Assembly: GCA_905250115.1 (NCBI GenBank)
Contig: CAJNOI010000130.1
Location: 218,933-282,932 of the forward strand
Origin: Adineta steineri
Taxonomy: Eukaryota > Rotifera > Eurotatoria > Adinetida > Adinetidae
Reading direction: 5' to 3'
Length of the DNA stretch: 64,000 nt
The notes under the pieces were generated by a model. That model made no database searches. It was given only the letters and a program-made list of their open reading frames with translations, and was not told the DNA's origin. A program made the translations under genes and the position numbers. Shown one piece after another: positions 37,000-48,612 of this stretch. How positions within the stretch are numbered: position 1 is the first letter of the stretch; the number at the start of each line of letters is the position of its first letter.

Positions 37000-38710
37000 T
37001 GTGTAACAGAAACTAAGAATAAATGGTGCACTGATTTATAAAATAAATTTCTTTTCAAACGTTTTCTCTTGTGCGTAAATAATGTGCTGTATTAGATAGA
37101 CATCAGAAGCAACAAAAGTAATTTTTTTTCTGATTTTGATTCACATGAATATTCTCATTTACTTATGCCATAAGCAGAAATTATAATAGTGTTGCATGTT
37201 TCTTATAGAATTTGCACTATGGCGTATGTGAAAATTTAGAAACTACGTAGGATATTATTTTATACGTAACTAAGGCTATATAAAAATATGTCTGCGCCAT
37301 TGAACAACTATTAAATCTTTGAGTTCCGGCAGTATAATGCACGTCCTGATTCTGTTATATGATAAAGATGCCTCTAGTATATTTTTGAATTGTTTAAAAT
37401 ATCTTTTTTTCTTACTTTTCTGCTTGTCAGTATGACATATCTATGTTATCTGTTTTTCTTCGTTCTATATGAGGATCCATATTTTCTTCTACACTGACAT
37501 ATTTCAATGCAATTACTTTATTTCCATCTTTCAAATATGATACTACTTTCTATCTGATTTTCAGTTTGAAATAATTAGAAGAGTTTTGACAAAGAATGAC
37601 TACTATTGGAAGACTATCTACAAGAGATTCTTTCACTCATCTGGTCGTTTGATATTTTTGTTCATTTATTTCACAATATCCGACGTGATTCATGATATGT
37701 TTAGCTCTAATTGTAATGCACCTCTATGTATTGTTGATTGCTTTAAGGACTATACCATACAAAAATAAAGATCATGTTATGAGAGTTTCAAAATTTTACA
37801 AAAAACAACTCGAGATTCAAAGGGTTAAATTACAGTTTCGATCAATTTATGAATCTATCGAATTGAAATATCTATTATCAGTACAAATTTGTATATCATA
37901 TATTTCGTGTACATTTAAAAATTTATACAATATAGATCAGAAGATTGTAATTAACAAGAATGGTGTATAGATGTAGTCAAACCTATTATTCAACTTGTTT
38001 AAAAATATAAACGACTCTATAGATCGTTAATCTGAATAAAATAATATATATCGTTTTTCTATGTTTGAAATTATTGCATATATACTCAGTTGAAATTTTA
38101 TTCAGAATAGTAGATATCTTTCATTCAACAATTTTTGTTGTATCGATGAAACAGAAGCAAAAAATATTTTTTTATTTTGTTCGATCATACTGGTGAATCA
38201 TTCGAATAAGCTCTTTACTATGTTAATATTGACATTAATATTTATCTTCCTTCTCTCTTGTGAATACAGCAGCTACGAAAAAAATTCAGGTTATAATTTC
38301 AAACAGAAAAATATGACTACGTTCATACAATTATTCTACAATTTTATGTTCAATAATAAACCATATATGTACTATTCATGTTTTTTACACCATTTATTCA
38401 GTAAATATAATAAATACATCAATAAAAAATTTTATATAGTCTCTCTTAAAATAAAACCGCTAATAACACTGTATGTGGGTAATAAAAAAGAATTAATCAT
38501 TTTTATACGCCATTTATATATATATATACATCAGTTCTGTTCGAAGTATTGTTTTACTGCGTTATCAAATACCATGTTGACAAAAATATTTAACCTTGTG
38601 TGCAATAGTTTTGCGTTCTTCCTCACACATAAATGTTATCTTTTTTTTAACAACATATTTCACTTATGTAAAAAAAATAGTCGTCAACGTGATATCAATA
38701 TATTATAAAG
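37000..38710. other. Intergenic, no supported gene
   Basis: An open run at 38193-38708 starts only at GTG, is K/N/F/Y-rich, and ends two bases before the next gene. I do not accept it as coding. Other frames (37586-37970) overlap each other and show no domain. Confidence 0.45.
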
Positions 38711-39613
38711 ATGCGATTGTTGATTATTTTTTTGTTGTTCACTGTTGTTCGAGCACAACAACAATATCCATGTTCATGTTCATGTTGTAATGGTGCATCA
38801 TGTATTCCTAATGTGTTATCTACAGTATATGCACTATCTTGTACAACAGAAGCATGTCTCGTACAATGTCGGGCTTCATATCCTACAATATGTCAAGCAA
38901 CTCCTCCTTATGGTCAAATTATAGCACAATGTACGTCAAGTATTGCTCAACAATATAGTTGTCAATGCAATTGCTGCAACACCGGTTCTGCTTCTTGTTC
39001 ACCTTCTTATGTCGGTACCAGTGTTGCATATACATGTGCATCAGGTTCATGTAGTATTTCATGTGCCCAGCAATATCCAAGTCAATGTATATCTAATCAA
39101 AATGGACAAACGCAAGGTCTATGTATGGGTCCTATAACTACTACAACAACAACAACAACTGTTGGTCCTTGGTTAGGTAATACTTGTTCATGTATGTGTT
39201 GCCAGAGCGGTTCTGGCTGTACACCAACATATGTTGGTATAACATCCGCATCTCAATGTTTATCAACAGCTTGTAATCAAGCGTGTCAAATTCGATACCC
39301 ATCAGTATGTCCATCGTTATATATTCTCGGTCAAACAATTGGTACATGTACAAGTAGTACTACGAGTGGAACTACACAATGTGCATGTAATTGTTGTGGA
39401 ACAACTGGATGTTTTAATTATACTATACGAACAAATGAAGGTTGTACAGCATGCAATTCATTGTGTCAATCACAATCACAATCACAATGTCCAAATACTT
39501 TTCAAGTAACTCACACATGCTCTCTTAATAATGCAAAGACTTTTCATCCTTGGATAATTTTTATATTATCAATTATTTTTTTTAATTTTTTTGTTATAAC
39601 TGATTTTATATAA
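38711..39613 (+). CDS. Secreted/GPI-type surface protein with four 10-cysteine repeats
   Basis: A 300-aa intronless frame. Residues 1-16 are a signal peptide (cleavage after VRA). Four repeats of about 50-60 aa begin at Cys 21, 84, 159 and 224. Each carries ten cysteines in the order C-x-C-x-CC, C, C, C, C, C, C, with YP-x-x-C near the eighth/ninth Cys and a Gln-Thr/Ile segment before the last. A poly-Thr linker (143-150) separates repeats 2 and 3. The C-terminal 22 residues are hydrophobic with no charged tail, after SLNNAKTF, which fits a GPI-anchor signal. The forty repeat cysteines suggest a rigid disulfide-rich ectodomain. I recognise no named family. Possible roles in the glycocalyx, mucus or adhesion are speculative. 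Confidence 0.8.
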   Translation: MRLLIIFLLFTVVRAQQQYPCSCSCCNGASCIPNVLSTVYALSCTTEACLVQCRASYPTICQATPPYGQIIAQCTSSIAQQYSCQCNCCNTGSASCSPSYVGTSVAYTCASGSCSISCAQQYPSQCISNQNGQTQGLCMGPITTTTTTTTVGPWLGNTCSCMCCQSGSGCTPTYVGITSASQCLSTACNQACQIRYPSVCPSLYILGQTIGTCTSSTTSGTTQCACNCCGTTGCFNYTIRTNEGCTACNSLCQSQSQSQCPNTFQVTHTCSLNNAKTFHPWIIFILSIIFFNFFVITDFI

Positions 39614-39929
39614 TGTATTTTTATTTTACATTTATATTCAAATAGAAAATACATCATTTTTTCAGATTTTAATTAATAAACGAAAAATATATTGTTTAAT
39701 TGCAAAGGATGAATATTAAACGAAAAGTTGTATTACATAGATGTTGTATAATAGAATAGCAAGTGAACAATGACTAATTTTTATAAAACTTACGATAGTA
39801 TTTTTATTATAGTAAAATTATCTTCTTAAGTTAAATAATCAAACATGAGTAAATAAATTCTAACGTAATAAATTTAAATACAAAAAATAGTATCAATATA
39901 TTTGAAGATATGAAAAAAATAAATCAAAT
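39614..39929. other. Short convergent intergenic gap
   Basis: 3' flanks of two convergent frames. AATAAA-like sequences occur on both strands. Nothing else. Confidence 0.4.
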
Positions 39930-40604
39930 TTAATATTTAAATAATTTAATCGAATCCGTTGATGAACGCCTCCGTTCTTTTTGTTTATCTATTGTTTTTG
40001 ATAAAATACTATCTTTTGTTTTGCATGTATCTGAAATTGAATCTTTTATACTAGTAAATGATGATCGTTGTTCTTGTATTTTATCATGTTTTTTGATAGA
40101 TTTTGTATTAATACAATGACTAAAATACATCAAAATGAAATAACTCACGCCAATACATAACGTAATCAATAATAAATATATAATTAGAGAGATAAAAAAC
40201 ACATTGCGATTAGATATATTGTGTTTTTTAGTAGTATTTATAACTGATACATGAGTATGATCTGTTGTAGTCGGCAAGTAGGTAGTTATATTTTCTAATA
40301 TTCGTGTTTTTTCAATATCACTGAGTATAGATACATTGAAAATGAATGCTGTTGTCTGTGTATATTGAATAATTTCAGTTGTTAATATAATTTCATCAGA
40401 AGGTTCTGCTTGATCCACAAAATGTTCTCTGTTTTGCCGTCCGCGAGAAATAAAATTTCGTTTCCTGTTGAAGATTTTGTGAACCATATGACTTGAAAGT
40501 TTAATAAAGATATATTTATAGAATAGAAATTCAATGATTATTACATAATAATAATGAAAATAAATCGATTGAATTATTATTATTTTAATTGTGCTAGGCA
40601 ACAA
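39930..40604 (-). CDS. Putative single-pass membrane protein, unknown
   Basis: A 224-aa open frame on the minus strand. A later ATG at 40487 (residue 40) may be the true start, because the first 39 residues are very hydrophobic and I/Y-rich. Residues about 135-162 form a clear TM segment (FFISLIIYLLLITLCIGVSY). The outer part has potential N-glycosylation sites (NVS, NIT, NTT) and Thr-rich stretches. The inner tail is Ser/Lys-rich with SSFTSIKDSIS and KERRRSSTDSIK, which look phosphorylatable. No family is recognised. The asymmetric, topology-consistent composition argues for a real gene, but nothing else confirms it. Confidence 0.5.
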   Translation of the reverse strand: MLPSTIKIIIIQSIYFHYYYVIIIEFLFYKYIFIKLSSHMVHKIFNRKRNFISRGRQNREHFVDQAEPSDEIILTTEIIQYTQTTAFIFNVSILSDIEKTRILENITTYLPTTTDHTHVSVINTTKKHNISNRNVFFISLIIYLLLITLCIGVSYFILMYFSHCINTKSIKKHDKIQEQRSSFTSIKDSISDTCKTKDSILSKTIDKQKERRRSSTDSIKLFKY

Positions 40605-41721
40605 AAATTATTTCGACTTTTTTTATATTCGAATTTCAACTTATTTACATTCATCATGTACAAAGCAATTTAAATCGCAGATTTTTATAGTTGTGTTATT
40701 GCATAACTTTATTTCAACGAGTATACAATACTTATCCAATGATGTAAATTTTTGATTATTTATTTGTTTCTATATTATTATCTTGCAGCATTCTTCTCTT
40801 TTTATGAGATAAATTTTTTCAAGTACTACTTATTGTTTGTAATTGAAAATATATTTAGATGTGCAAGGTAGGTAAGACTTAGAGGCCTGCACGGAGTCAT
40901 TTTCGGAGTTGCCGTCGTAGTCAGATAAATTTTAGGTTAATAATTCAGCTTTAATGTTAAAGTATATTGAAGTTCATAGATTTATCGCCCGACATTTTCT
41001 CTACAAGATGATTTATTTTGAAGGATCGGCAGACGTCTTAGCGAGCCTCCCAAAGCAAAATAAAATACAGAAAAAGTCGGAGTCGAAAATGACTCCAACT
41101 TTTCTTTTGTGTTGGCGAGGTTCAACAAAGTATCTACCTATCCTTCGAAATACATCATTTCGTAGAGAAAATGTCGGGCAACAAAACTACGAAATTTATT
41201 TGGCTCCGACGGCGACTCCGAAAATGACTCTGTGCAGGTCTCTATTAAGACTCTATCTTTTCAATATGAGTGAACCATAAAGATTTACGAAAAATTTATT
41301 ACTGGATGTTTCTCATACTACATAGTATTCGCTAAAAATTCAATTTTATTAAATAATCATTTTTCAAACGATCTCTTTTTTTTAGTTTCTGAACATCTGC
41401 ATCAAATTTATCATTCGTTTTCTAATTGTGAATAGGGCATTTAATTTGTCTTGCAAAAATAACGCAATAAGACGATTTTATTTTTATCGTATTTTGATAT
41501 AAATCTATTTTAATTATCTATGATTTAATAAAATCAAATCATTTATTCTACGACAGTTAAAAACGACTTAATTCAGTACATTTTTGTTGACAATATAATA
41601 TATAGATATCTTAATTATTCTGCTGACGTCAATTCTGACGGTTATATTTAATATCTATCACGCAAATCTCTTAGATAATATTCTTATTATTAATAATTAT
41701 TAGATAAAATAAGATTTTTAT
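40605..41721. other. Intergenic containing a foldback element
   Basis: Contains the palindromic element at 40873-41255, listed separately. The rest is AT-rich with no recognised gene. The open frame 40954-41280 lies inside the palindrome and is not a gene. Confidence 0.5.
40873..41255. mobile_element. Palindromic foldback (MITE-like) element
   Basis: Left half from TAAGACTTAGAGGCCTGCAC and right half ending GTGCAGGTCTCTATTAAGAC are reverse complements over most of about 380 bases. Matching inner blocks include GGAGTCATTTTCGGAG, GCCCGACATTTTCTCTAC and the centre, AAAAGTCGGAGTC facing GACTCCAACTTTT around GAAAAT. The left half carries about 60 extra bases (about 40925-40985). GC content is above the surroundings, and GGAGTC/GACTCC units recur. 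There is no coding capacity, so it is probably a non-autonomous foldback transposon. Confidence 0.72.
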
Positions 41722-44517
41722 TTATATAATAATACAAAATGCACTTTTTAAAATTGATGGTGATGGTTGATTTTTTTTCTCAATATTCATTGATGATGAT
41801 GATGACGATGGAAATTTTGATTCATTACTTGGACTAGTTACTAATAGTTTATGTGTATTTATTGCTGCCTGATTAATATTCGACTCTTCATTTGTATTTA
41901 ATGGTACTGAATGAATAATATCTTTTAATTCAAAAATTTCATTTTGAATATTTTTAACATCAGCATGTTCGGAACCATAATTTGATTGTAGGATATTTAA
42001 ACTTTGATGAAAATAATGTAAAGCTTCATTTGACTTATTCATAGCACGATAAAGTCGTGCTAAACCTCGTAATGTATACGCAATATCATTATGATTTGAT
42101 GATAAAGTTGATCGACGAATATTCAGTAGTTTCATTTGACAAATTAATGCACGATCAAACATTCGACATTTCCAATAGAAATTTGTCATTGGTGAAAGAC
42201 ATGTTTGTAATATTTCTTCATTTTTTTTATTTTCAAGAATTGTTAATGCTTGTTGATAATGTTGATCAGCTTGTTTTGGATTTTCATCTTCATATATAGT
42301 TGCTATTAATACGAATATATGAGCTATACGTGGATGATTTTCATAATCATTACCAAGAATATGTTTTAAATGTAAAAGTTTTTCTTGACATAATTCCATT
42401 GCTTTATTTGATTGATCGGTTTTTTTTAATAGATTTACTATTAAATCAAAATGTATTATAAGATTTTTATGATTTAATGGTAAACAATGTTCTTCAATTT
42501 GTAATTGTTGAAAAAAATTATTTAATGCTAAATCTAATTTATTCATTTTTTCATAGATATTTCCAATATCACCATAACATATAGCAGTATCAGGATAATT
42601 TATATTATGCAAACAATGTTGACGTATTTCAAGTGTACGATTAAAATAATTCAAAGCATTTTGCCAATCTTGTTTATCTCGATAAATCAAGCCAATATTT
42701 CGAATTGTAATTGCTTTATCTAAAGAATCATTTGAATTATTATTTTCTTGAATAGATAAAGCTTGTTGATAATAATTAAGCGCTTGATTAAGATCATTTT
42801 TATCATGATAAATTTCTCCAATATTATTCAATGAATTTGCAAGTAATAAATGATCTTTTGAAAGAATATCATGTCGTATATCATAAGCTAAATTAAGATA
42901 AGTAAGTGCAGTATCATAATCATTTTTATCTTTATATGCTAAACCTAAATTCGATATTGTATTAGCTCGATAAAATTGATTTTTATTTTTTGAACATTTT
43001 GTTTCATAAATATATAATGATTGTCCATAGAATTCAATAGCTCGATCATAATTACCCATATGTTTATAAACAATTCCAATATTATTTAATAATAAAGCAA
43101 TACGTGTATGATCAATAGTTAATTGTTTTTGACATATTTTTAAAGCATGTTGATATTTATTTAATGCTAAACTATATTCTTTTAATTCATCATAAATATT
43201 TCCTAATTCAAAATAAATTTCTGACATATGAATATATTCATTTGAGAATGATTTTGATAAAATTTGAAAATAAGTTTTTCCTTGATTTATTTCTTTAAGA
43301 TTATTCCATAGTAAATGTCCAAAATAAATTATTGAATTTTGATAATTCATTTCATTTTCAATCCATTTAAAATATTCATTAATATGTTTTGTTCCATCAT
43401 GATTTGTTATTAATTTGATTTCCCATAGATTATTTATTGTATTATATTCTATAGAGTCAATTTTAAATATTGAATTTATATTTAATAAAATATTTTGTTC
43501 ACCATTCAATGATGATGATAGATCAGCTAAAAGATTTGTTTGAATAGAAAAATCAATATGAATTTCGAAAAGAATATTTTCTTTTGTTGTAAAATGTTGT
43601 TGAAAAAAAGCTAATGAATAATTTTTATTACGTGTTGTTAATATAAAATTATTTATTGAAATAAAACAACCAATATTTTTTTTTAATTCTTCAATTTCAT
43701 CATTTGACATAAATTGTGCTCGATAAACAATTAAATATTTTTCGTTTTTTATTATTTCACATTCTTTTTCAATTTCTAAACATATATCAATAAGAAAATA
43801 TTGAAATGAATATAAATATTCAATATCATGAATATATAATGCACGATTTAAAAATCGATATAAAAAACATTCTTTTGTATACCATTGTATAGCTTGTTGT
43901 GCTGTATAACTTTGACGAAATGATATAATTGTATCTAATTCATAATTATTCATTCGATAATATTGTAAACATTTATTTAATATTTCATCACGTTTATATT
44001 CATTATGTGGAATTTGTTTAAGAATATTTATTAACATTTGATACCAACGAAATAAAGCTGATTCGTGTGTTAAATTTTGTATTTTAGGATTAAATAAACT
44101 ATAAATAAATATTTGTTTTTCAATTAATAAAATATTTTCTTTAATTGAATTGAATAGATCATTTTGATTCGTATATATATCAATTATTTTTGGATATTTT
44201 AATTTGAATTCTAATTCATTTATTATCTGTTTATCATCATAAATAAATATTGCAAGAATTGATTGTAAAGAATAAATTGAATTGAATATATCGGTTAATA
44301 ATATATTTGAAATAATTAAAAATATTTCTTCATTGGAATTTAATTGAAGAAAATCAATACATAATTGAATATCTGTATAAAACTGTATAGCTGGATTGAT
44401 TTCAAATAATTTTGTTTGTATTTCAATACTGGGTTCAAATTTATCCAAATAAATTAATCGAATATTTTCTCTATTTACTGTTATTTCATTTAAATAACGA
44501 TTGATATTTTTAGCCAT
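41722..44517 (-). CDS. ADP-ribosyltransferase-like domain fused to TPR array
   Basis: A 931-aa intronless frame. Residues about 18-140 form a Rossmann-like N-terminal module seen in bdelloid ART-TPR proteins. Residues 190-370 resemble the arginine-specific ADP-ribosyltransferase fold. The R motif is YRAQ (Arg 266) and the STS strand is degenerate (FISINNFILTT). The expected E-x-E reads E340-Q-N342, so the catalytic second glutamate appears lost. About ten tetratricopeptide repeats follow from about 430 to 850, of the kinesin-light-chain-like type (ALNKYQHALKIC, ALNYYQQALSIQ, ALTYLNLAYDIR). The tail is Ser-rich, ending CIII. TPRs mediate protein contacts. I infer a scaffold or pseudoenzyme rather than an active transferase. 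Confidence 0.8.
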   Translation of the reverse strand: MAKNINRYLNEITVNRENIRLIYLDKFEPSIEIQTKLFEINPAIQFYTDIQLCIDFLQLNSNEEIFLIISNILLTDIFNSIYSLQSILAIFIYDDKQIINELEFKLKYPKIIDIYTNQNDLFNSIKENILLIEKQIFIYSLFNPKIQNLTHESALFRWYQMLINILKQIPHNEYKRDEILNKCLQYYRMNNYELDTIISFRQSYTAQQAIQWYTKECFLYRFLNRALYIHDIEYLYSFQYFLIDICLEIEKECEIIKNEKYLIVYRAQFMSNDEIEELKKNIGCFISINNFILTTRNKNYSLAFFQQHFTTKENILFEIHIDFSIQTNLLADLSSSLNGEQNILLNINSIFKIDSIEYNTINNLWEIKLITNHDGTKHINEYFKWIENEMNYQNSIIYFGHLLWNNLKEINQGKTYFQILSKSFSNEYIHMSEIYFELGNIYDELKEYSLALNKYQHALKICQKQLTIDHTRIALLLNNIGIVYKHMGNYDRAIEFYGQSLYIYETKCSKNKNQFYRANTISNLGLAYKDKNDYDTALTYLNLAYDIRHDILSKDHLLLANSLNNIGEIYHDKNDLNQALNYYQQALSIQENNNSNDSLDKAITIRNIGLIYRDKQDWQNALNYFNRTLEIRQHCLHNINYPDTAICYGDIGNIYEKMNKLDLALNNFFQQLQIEEHCLPLNHKNLIIHFDLIVNLLKKTDQSNKAMELCQEKLLHLKHILGNDYENHPRIAHIFVLIATIYEDENPKQADQHYQQALTILENKKNEEILQTCLSPMTNFYWKCRMFDRALICQMKLLNIRRSTLSSNHNDIAYTLRGLARLYRAMNKSNEALHYFHQSLNILQSNYGSEHADVKNIQNEIFELKDIIHSVPLNTNEESNINQAAINTHKLLVTSPSNESKFPSSSSSSMNIEKKNQPSPSILKSAFCIII

Positions 44518-45259
44518 AGTTGTAAAAGATATTTTAAAAATTTAACAGAGCATGAGTATAATTATAGTATATAATAATGCCACTTTTTTTTCAGAAAGAA
44601 AATTCTCTTTTTTTTATTACGAAGGTCACGCACAGGAGATAAAAAGAGGAAGGGAGAGAAAGAGAAGACGACGTTGTTTTCTTATGTCAATCTAGCAAAT
44701 ATTCATCTATGGAATCAAAGATTAGATTAAAATAATCTACTTTAAGAAATGAATACGACTCAATAAAAATTATTTTAGTTGAATATGTTTTTTGAGGACA
44801 AAAAAAAAAGATCTATTTTTTTTTATAGAATCACTGCATTAGCATTGAATCAATAATTATATATGTATACACATCTCATATTATAATAATGTATACAGGA
44901 AGTCATTTTATTTTTTCGAAGTGAAAATGATCTGAAAAACATAATTATATTTCAACAAAGATGATATATTAGTCGGCAAGACAAAATTTATCTTTCATAG
45001 ATTTTTATTTCAGTTTTTCTTACAATAAAAAAATTGTAATATATCATGTAAAGATATTATTCTAATTATAGAAAAAGCATAGACCTGAATTCCGACTTAT
45101 AAATAACACAGAAATATATGATCTCGGTCAGATTTAAAAATTATTTTTATATATTTGATTGAGTAAGATGATGTTATTTTTAAGAAAATACATAATGTTT
45201 ACAAATATTGACATATGTTTTTATTTACATATAAGATTTATTAAAAACGATTTCAACTG
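44518..45259. other. Intergenic, nothing recognised
   Basis: AT-rich with a purine-rich stretch near 44630-44680 just upstream of the ART-TPR start. No gene or repeat called. Confidence 0.4.
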
Positions 45260-47454
45260 TTACCAAAATGCTTCGATTTCAGATAATTTTTTACCTTTTG
45301 TCTCAGGCATCTAAAGTAAAAATCAATTCGACTACATATATATAAATCAATAGTATATAATATATACTTACTTTATAATATAAGAGAACGAACGCTGATG
45401 AACAACAAACACAAAAGATAAGAAAAACATAACCATTAATTATTGATCGGAATACTGGAAATAATATGGTTACCACTATATAAATAGAAAAAATTATTTT
45501 TTTGTTTTAATTGATAAGAAAATATTTACATGTATTACAAAACCAACTAGCAAATACTGAAATTGAAAGAGCAGTTGGTCGCACATCAATTGTAAATACT
45601 TCATTTGGATATACGTAAGGAATTGGTCCAAGTCCAACAGCAAACATAGCAATAAACATCAACGTTAGTATTAATACAATAATTGCTGAAATAGTTTATT
45701 TCTAAATGATTTATTATGAATATAGAAGGAAAAAAAAGAACATACGTATATGAATTTGAATAAAAACACAAAGTAAAATCATGATAAATGTAATTATACC
45801 AAGTGGATAAAGAATTAATGGACGACGACCAAATAATTCAACAAATTTTTCTGATACTATCGTTGCTACTAAATTAATGAGACCAGTTGATATTATACCC
45901 CAATAAACTTTATCTTCTACAAAACCAATCAATGAAAATGTTTCACTTGAATAGAAAAATACCTGTAATTTAAATTTTATTAGAATGTATATGAATTTAT
46001 CTTTTCTTACTGAATTAATTCCACACAACTGTTGAATAGCATTCAATGCTATACTAGTCAATAATGGCCAACGAAAACGTGTAGTAGTAAACATACTACA
46101 AATCGATACATGCTGTGTTACAGCAGTTGCTTCTTGTCGTACGATTTCATCAAGTTCTGCTTCGATATAATTACTTTGTCGAAGAATACGAAGTGATTCA
46201 GCTGCTCTATTTCTTTCATGTTCTTGTACAAGCCATCGTGGACTTTCAGGTAATGTCCAAATAAGAAAACAACCTGCTAATGAAAATAGACCAGCCCAAG
46301 ACATACCCCAATTCCATTTACTATGAATTATGTAGGAATAACAACTATATACACATTCGATGATAAATAATCACTCACTCATGTTGACCAAGCAACCATG
46401 GAACACCAATTATTTGGCCCACAAGTACTCCAATGACAATAAACAATTGATGAAATGTAACAACTTTACCACGCATAATTCGTGGACTAATATCTGCTAA
46501 ATAGATTGATGAGACAACGCAACACATCCCTAAAGTAAATATACACTGATATTACATTTTGTAATTCGTTTATATTTAACGTGTTCTTTTTTTTTTGTTC
46601 AAATAGTTCTTTATCTTACCAGCAGACCATCCAGATAAAAAACGTGATATATAAAGAAGTGCAATAGCAATATCTTTATTTTCGAGAACTTGATTGATTG
46701 TGTTTCGATCAGGATCACCTCGTGTATATCCATGATAAATTAACAATGGAATAATCATTAGAATCGATCCTAACAATTGAAATATCATACTAACAAAAAT
46801 AGCATTTCGTCTATTAATAAAAAAAAATAAATAAATGAAGAACATATTTTTAATTATATATACCGTGTTAGATATGAATACCAATATTGTCCAGTCAACC
46901 CACCGATTGCACCACCAATAACAAAACAAATAGTATGAGCTGCATCGATAACATGTTGCGATATTTGTCTATTTGCAGGTACTGGTGGTAAATAATAATA
47001 ACCTGTTATATTCCACAGAGAAACATCTGTATAATCACAATCCCACCATACACGTGCTACCCATTGTGCTACATCTTCATCTTTTTGACATGGAAATGGA
47101 TATCCTCTTGCCCATGGAACAATAAACTAAATAGATTGTATTGTTGAAGAATAAATAAATATATATAAAACTTACTAAATTGTATATATTCGGTCCGCCA
47201 ATATTAACACCCATGACAAAACTTGTTGAAAATGTTACAACTAGAACAGCCCAAATCAATGACGATGTCCATCCCTTTAATAAAAAAATATTAATTACAA
47301 TAATTATTATTTATATTGACAATAGTTTGAATCTTACTTGATGATTATTGACATATTGAAAAGTTGTAGGAGCAACAACAGCAGAATGCATTGTTGATAT
47401 TCGTATAGTAGTAGTAGGAATACTATTACTTAATCGATTCGATGTTTTTGACAT
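45260..47454 (-). CDS. Facilitative sugar transporter, GLUT/SLC2 (MFS) family (ten exons)
   Basis: Minus-strand exons are 47454-47338, 47274-47176, 47126-46864, 46810-46620, 46529-46379, 46320-46011, 45962-45746, 45685-45530, 45475-45372 and 45310-45260, giving 552 aa with all phases agreeing. MFS sugar-porter signatures in order are GGAIGGLTGQYWYSYLTRR (TM2-loop), SRFLSGWSAG, LPESPRWLVQEHERNRA (after TM6), QQLCGINS (TM7), ELFGRRPLIL, GLGPIPYVYPNEVF (TM10) and the C-terminal PETKGKKLSEIEAFW. The first extracellular loop is enlarged (about 80 residues, with Cys pairs). It should move hexoses across the plasma membrane down their gradient. No dileucine motif or other regulation is visible. Introns are 48-90 nt. 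Confidence 0.88.
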
Positions 47455-48612
47455 GAATTTTACAGTCTTAACAAATAAAACAAACAACTTTAATCCTAAT
47501 ATACTCGTATCTACTGAGTAAAAGAAATCACTTTGTTTTTAAGTAGAAATTTCCTGATGAACTACAGAAAGCTACTTATGAAGATAAACAAATAAATGAC
47601 TATCTTAAAAAAGAACAAATCCGGTAAAAACTATATCGCAATTTAGATGAGTTCTTATTTTTTCTCATACTCTAAAAAGATTTCTGTTCTCGCTAAATTA
47701 AATACAAGACAATTGTAATCAGTGACCGAATAGATTTTAAAAATAGAATAATAATGAAGTAAAAGAGAAAAAAAGAAGAAGAAGAACAATGAACGTCTTT
47801 TGTCACACTTCTTATTAAAATAGTTAGTTGTTTTTATTTATTCAATTATAATAATAATATCTCATATAGACCTATTATATTTCCTCATTCTTTTTAGTAG
47901 TTTTATCCAGTAAGATAAAATTGATAAATAAATTTTAGTTTGAAGTGAATAAATATTGCGCAATTAAATATAAAAGTAGAAATATTTATAAATAGTCTAA
48001 TGTATTTTTGTCTTGTGAAACAAGGAAAATAAAATTTAATTGAATAAGATGAAATGTTATTCATCATTAAATTATTAATACACAGCTAATATTTTTTTGT
48101 AATTAGATATTCTTTTCTGCAAATAATCTGAATACATGTTATCAAACAATCAATATTAGGATTTTAAATTAGACAATTATCTAATACGGTATAATATTGA
48201 GTTAGATAAGCCTGTCTTATTAAACACTCATTGAATACTTACAATAAGTAAATCATTAGTAAAGTAATTATGAATTTGCTTTGATATTTGAAGATATGAT
48301 TCATATTTTTTAAAGCATGTATTACGAAAAATACTGTTTATCTATTACTTACTTTATTTTTAATCAGTAGTCTATCATCTCTGAGATTCTATTATTTATT
48401 TGCTTCTATCTGTGTGAAAAATCAAGAAATAATATGAAGAGTACAAAGTAGTCTGAGTCAACACGAGTGATTAACGTTGCAGAGAAAAAAGTCCTTTTAT
48501 TTAATGAAAAAAAAAGAATGAAGACCGACGAAGATAAAGTCAATGAATCAATATTTATTTTGAAAAAATATATTGCTCGATTAAAACTAGACAATTATAT
48601 ACGAATAATATA
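47455..48612. other. Intergenic, nothing recognised
   Basis: Upstream of the transporter start and downstream of the FBXO21 stop. AT-rich, with no gene, RNA or repeat recognised. The open frames at 48406-48811 are shadows of the FBXO21 3' end or noise. Confidence 0.4.

Noticed and set aside
38193-38708. 171-codon open frame just upstream of the cysteine-rich gene
   Set aside because: Starts only at GTG, is dominated by K/N/F/Y/I as expected for AT-rich noise, has no domain, and abuts the next gene without room for a promoter.
40954-41280. 108-aa open frame
   Set aside because: It lies almost completely inside the palindromic foldback element, so the open frame follows from repeat structure.
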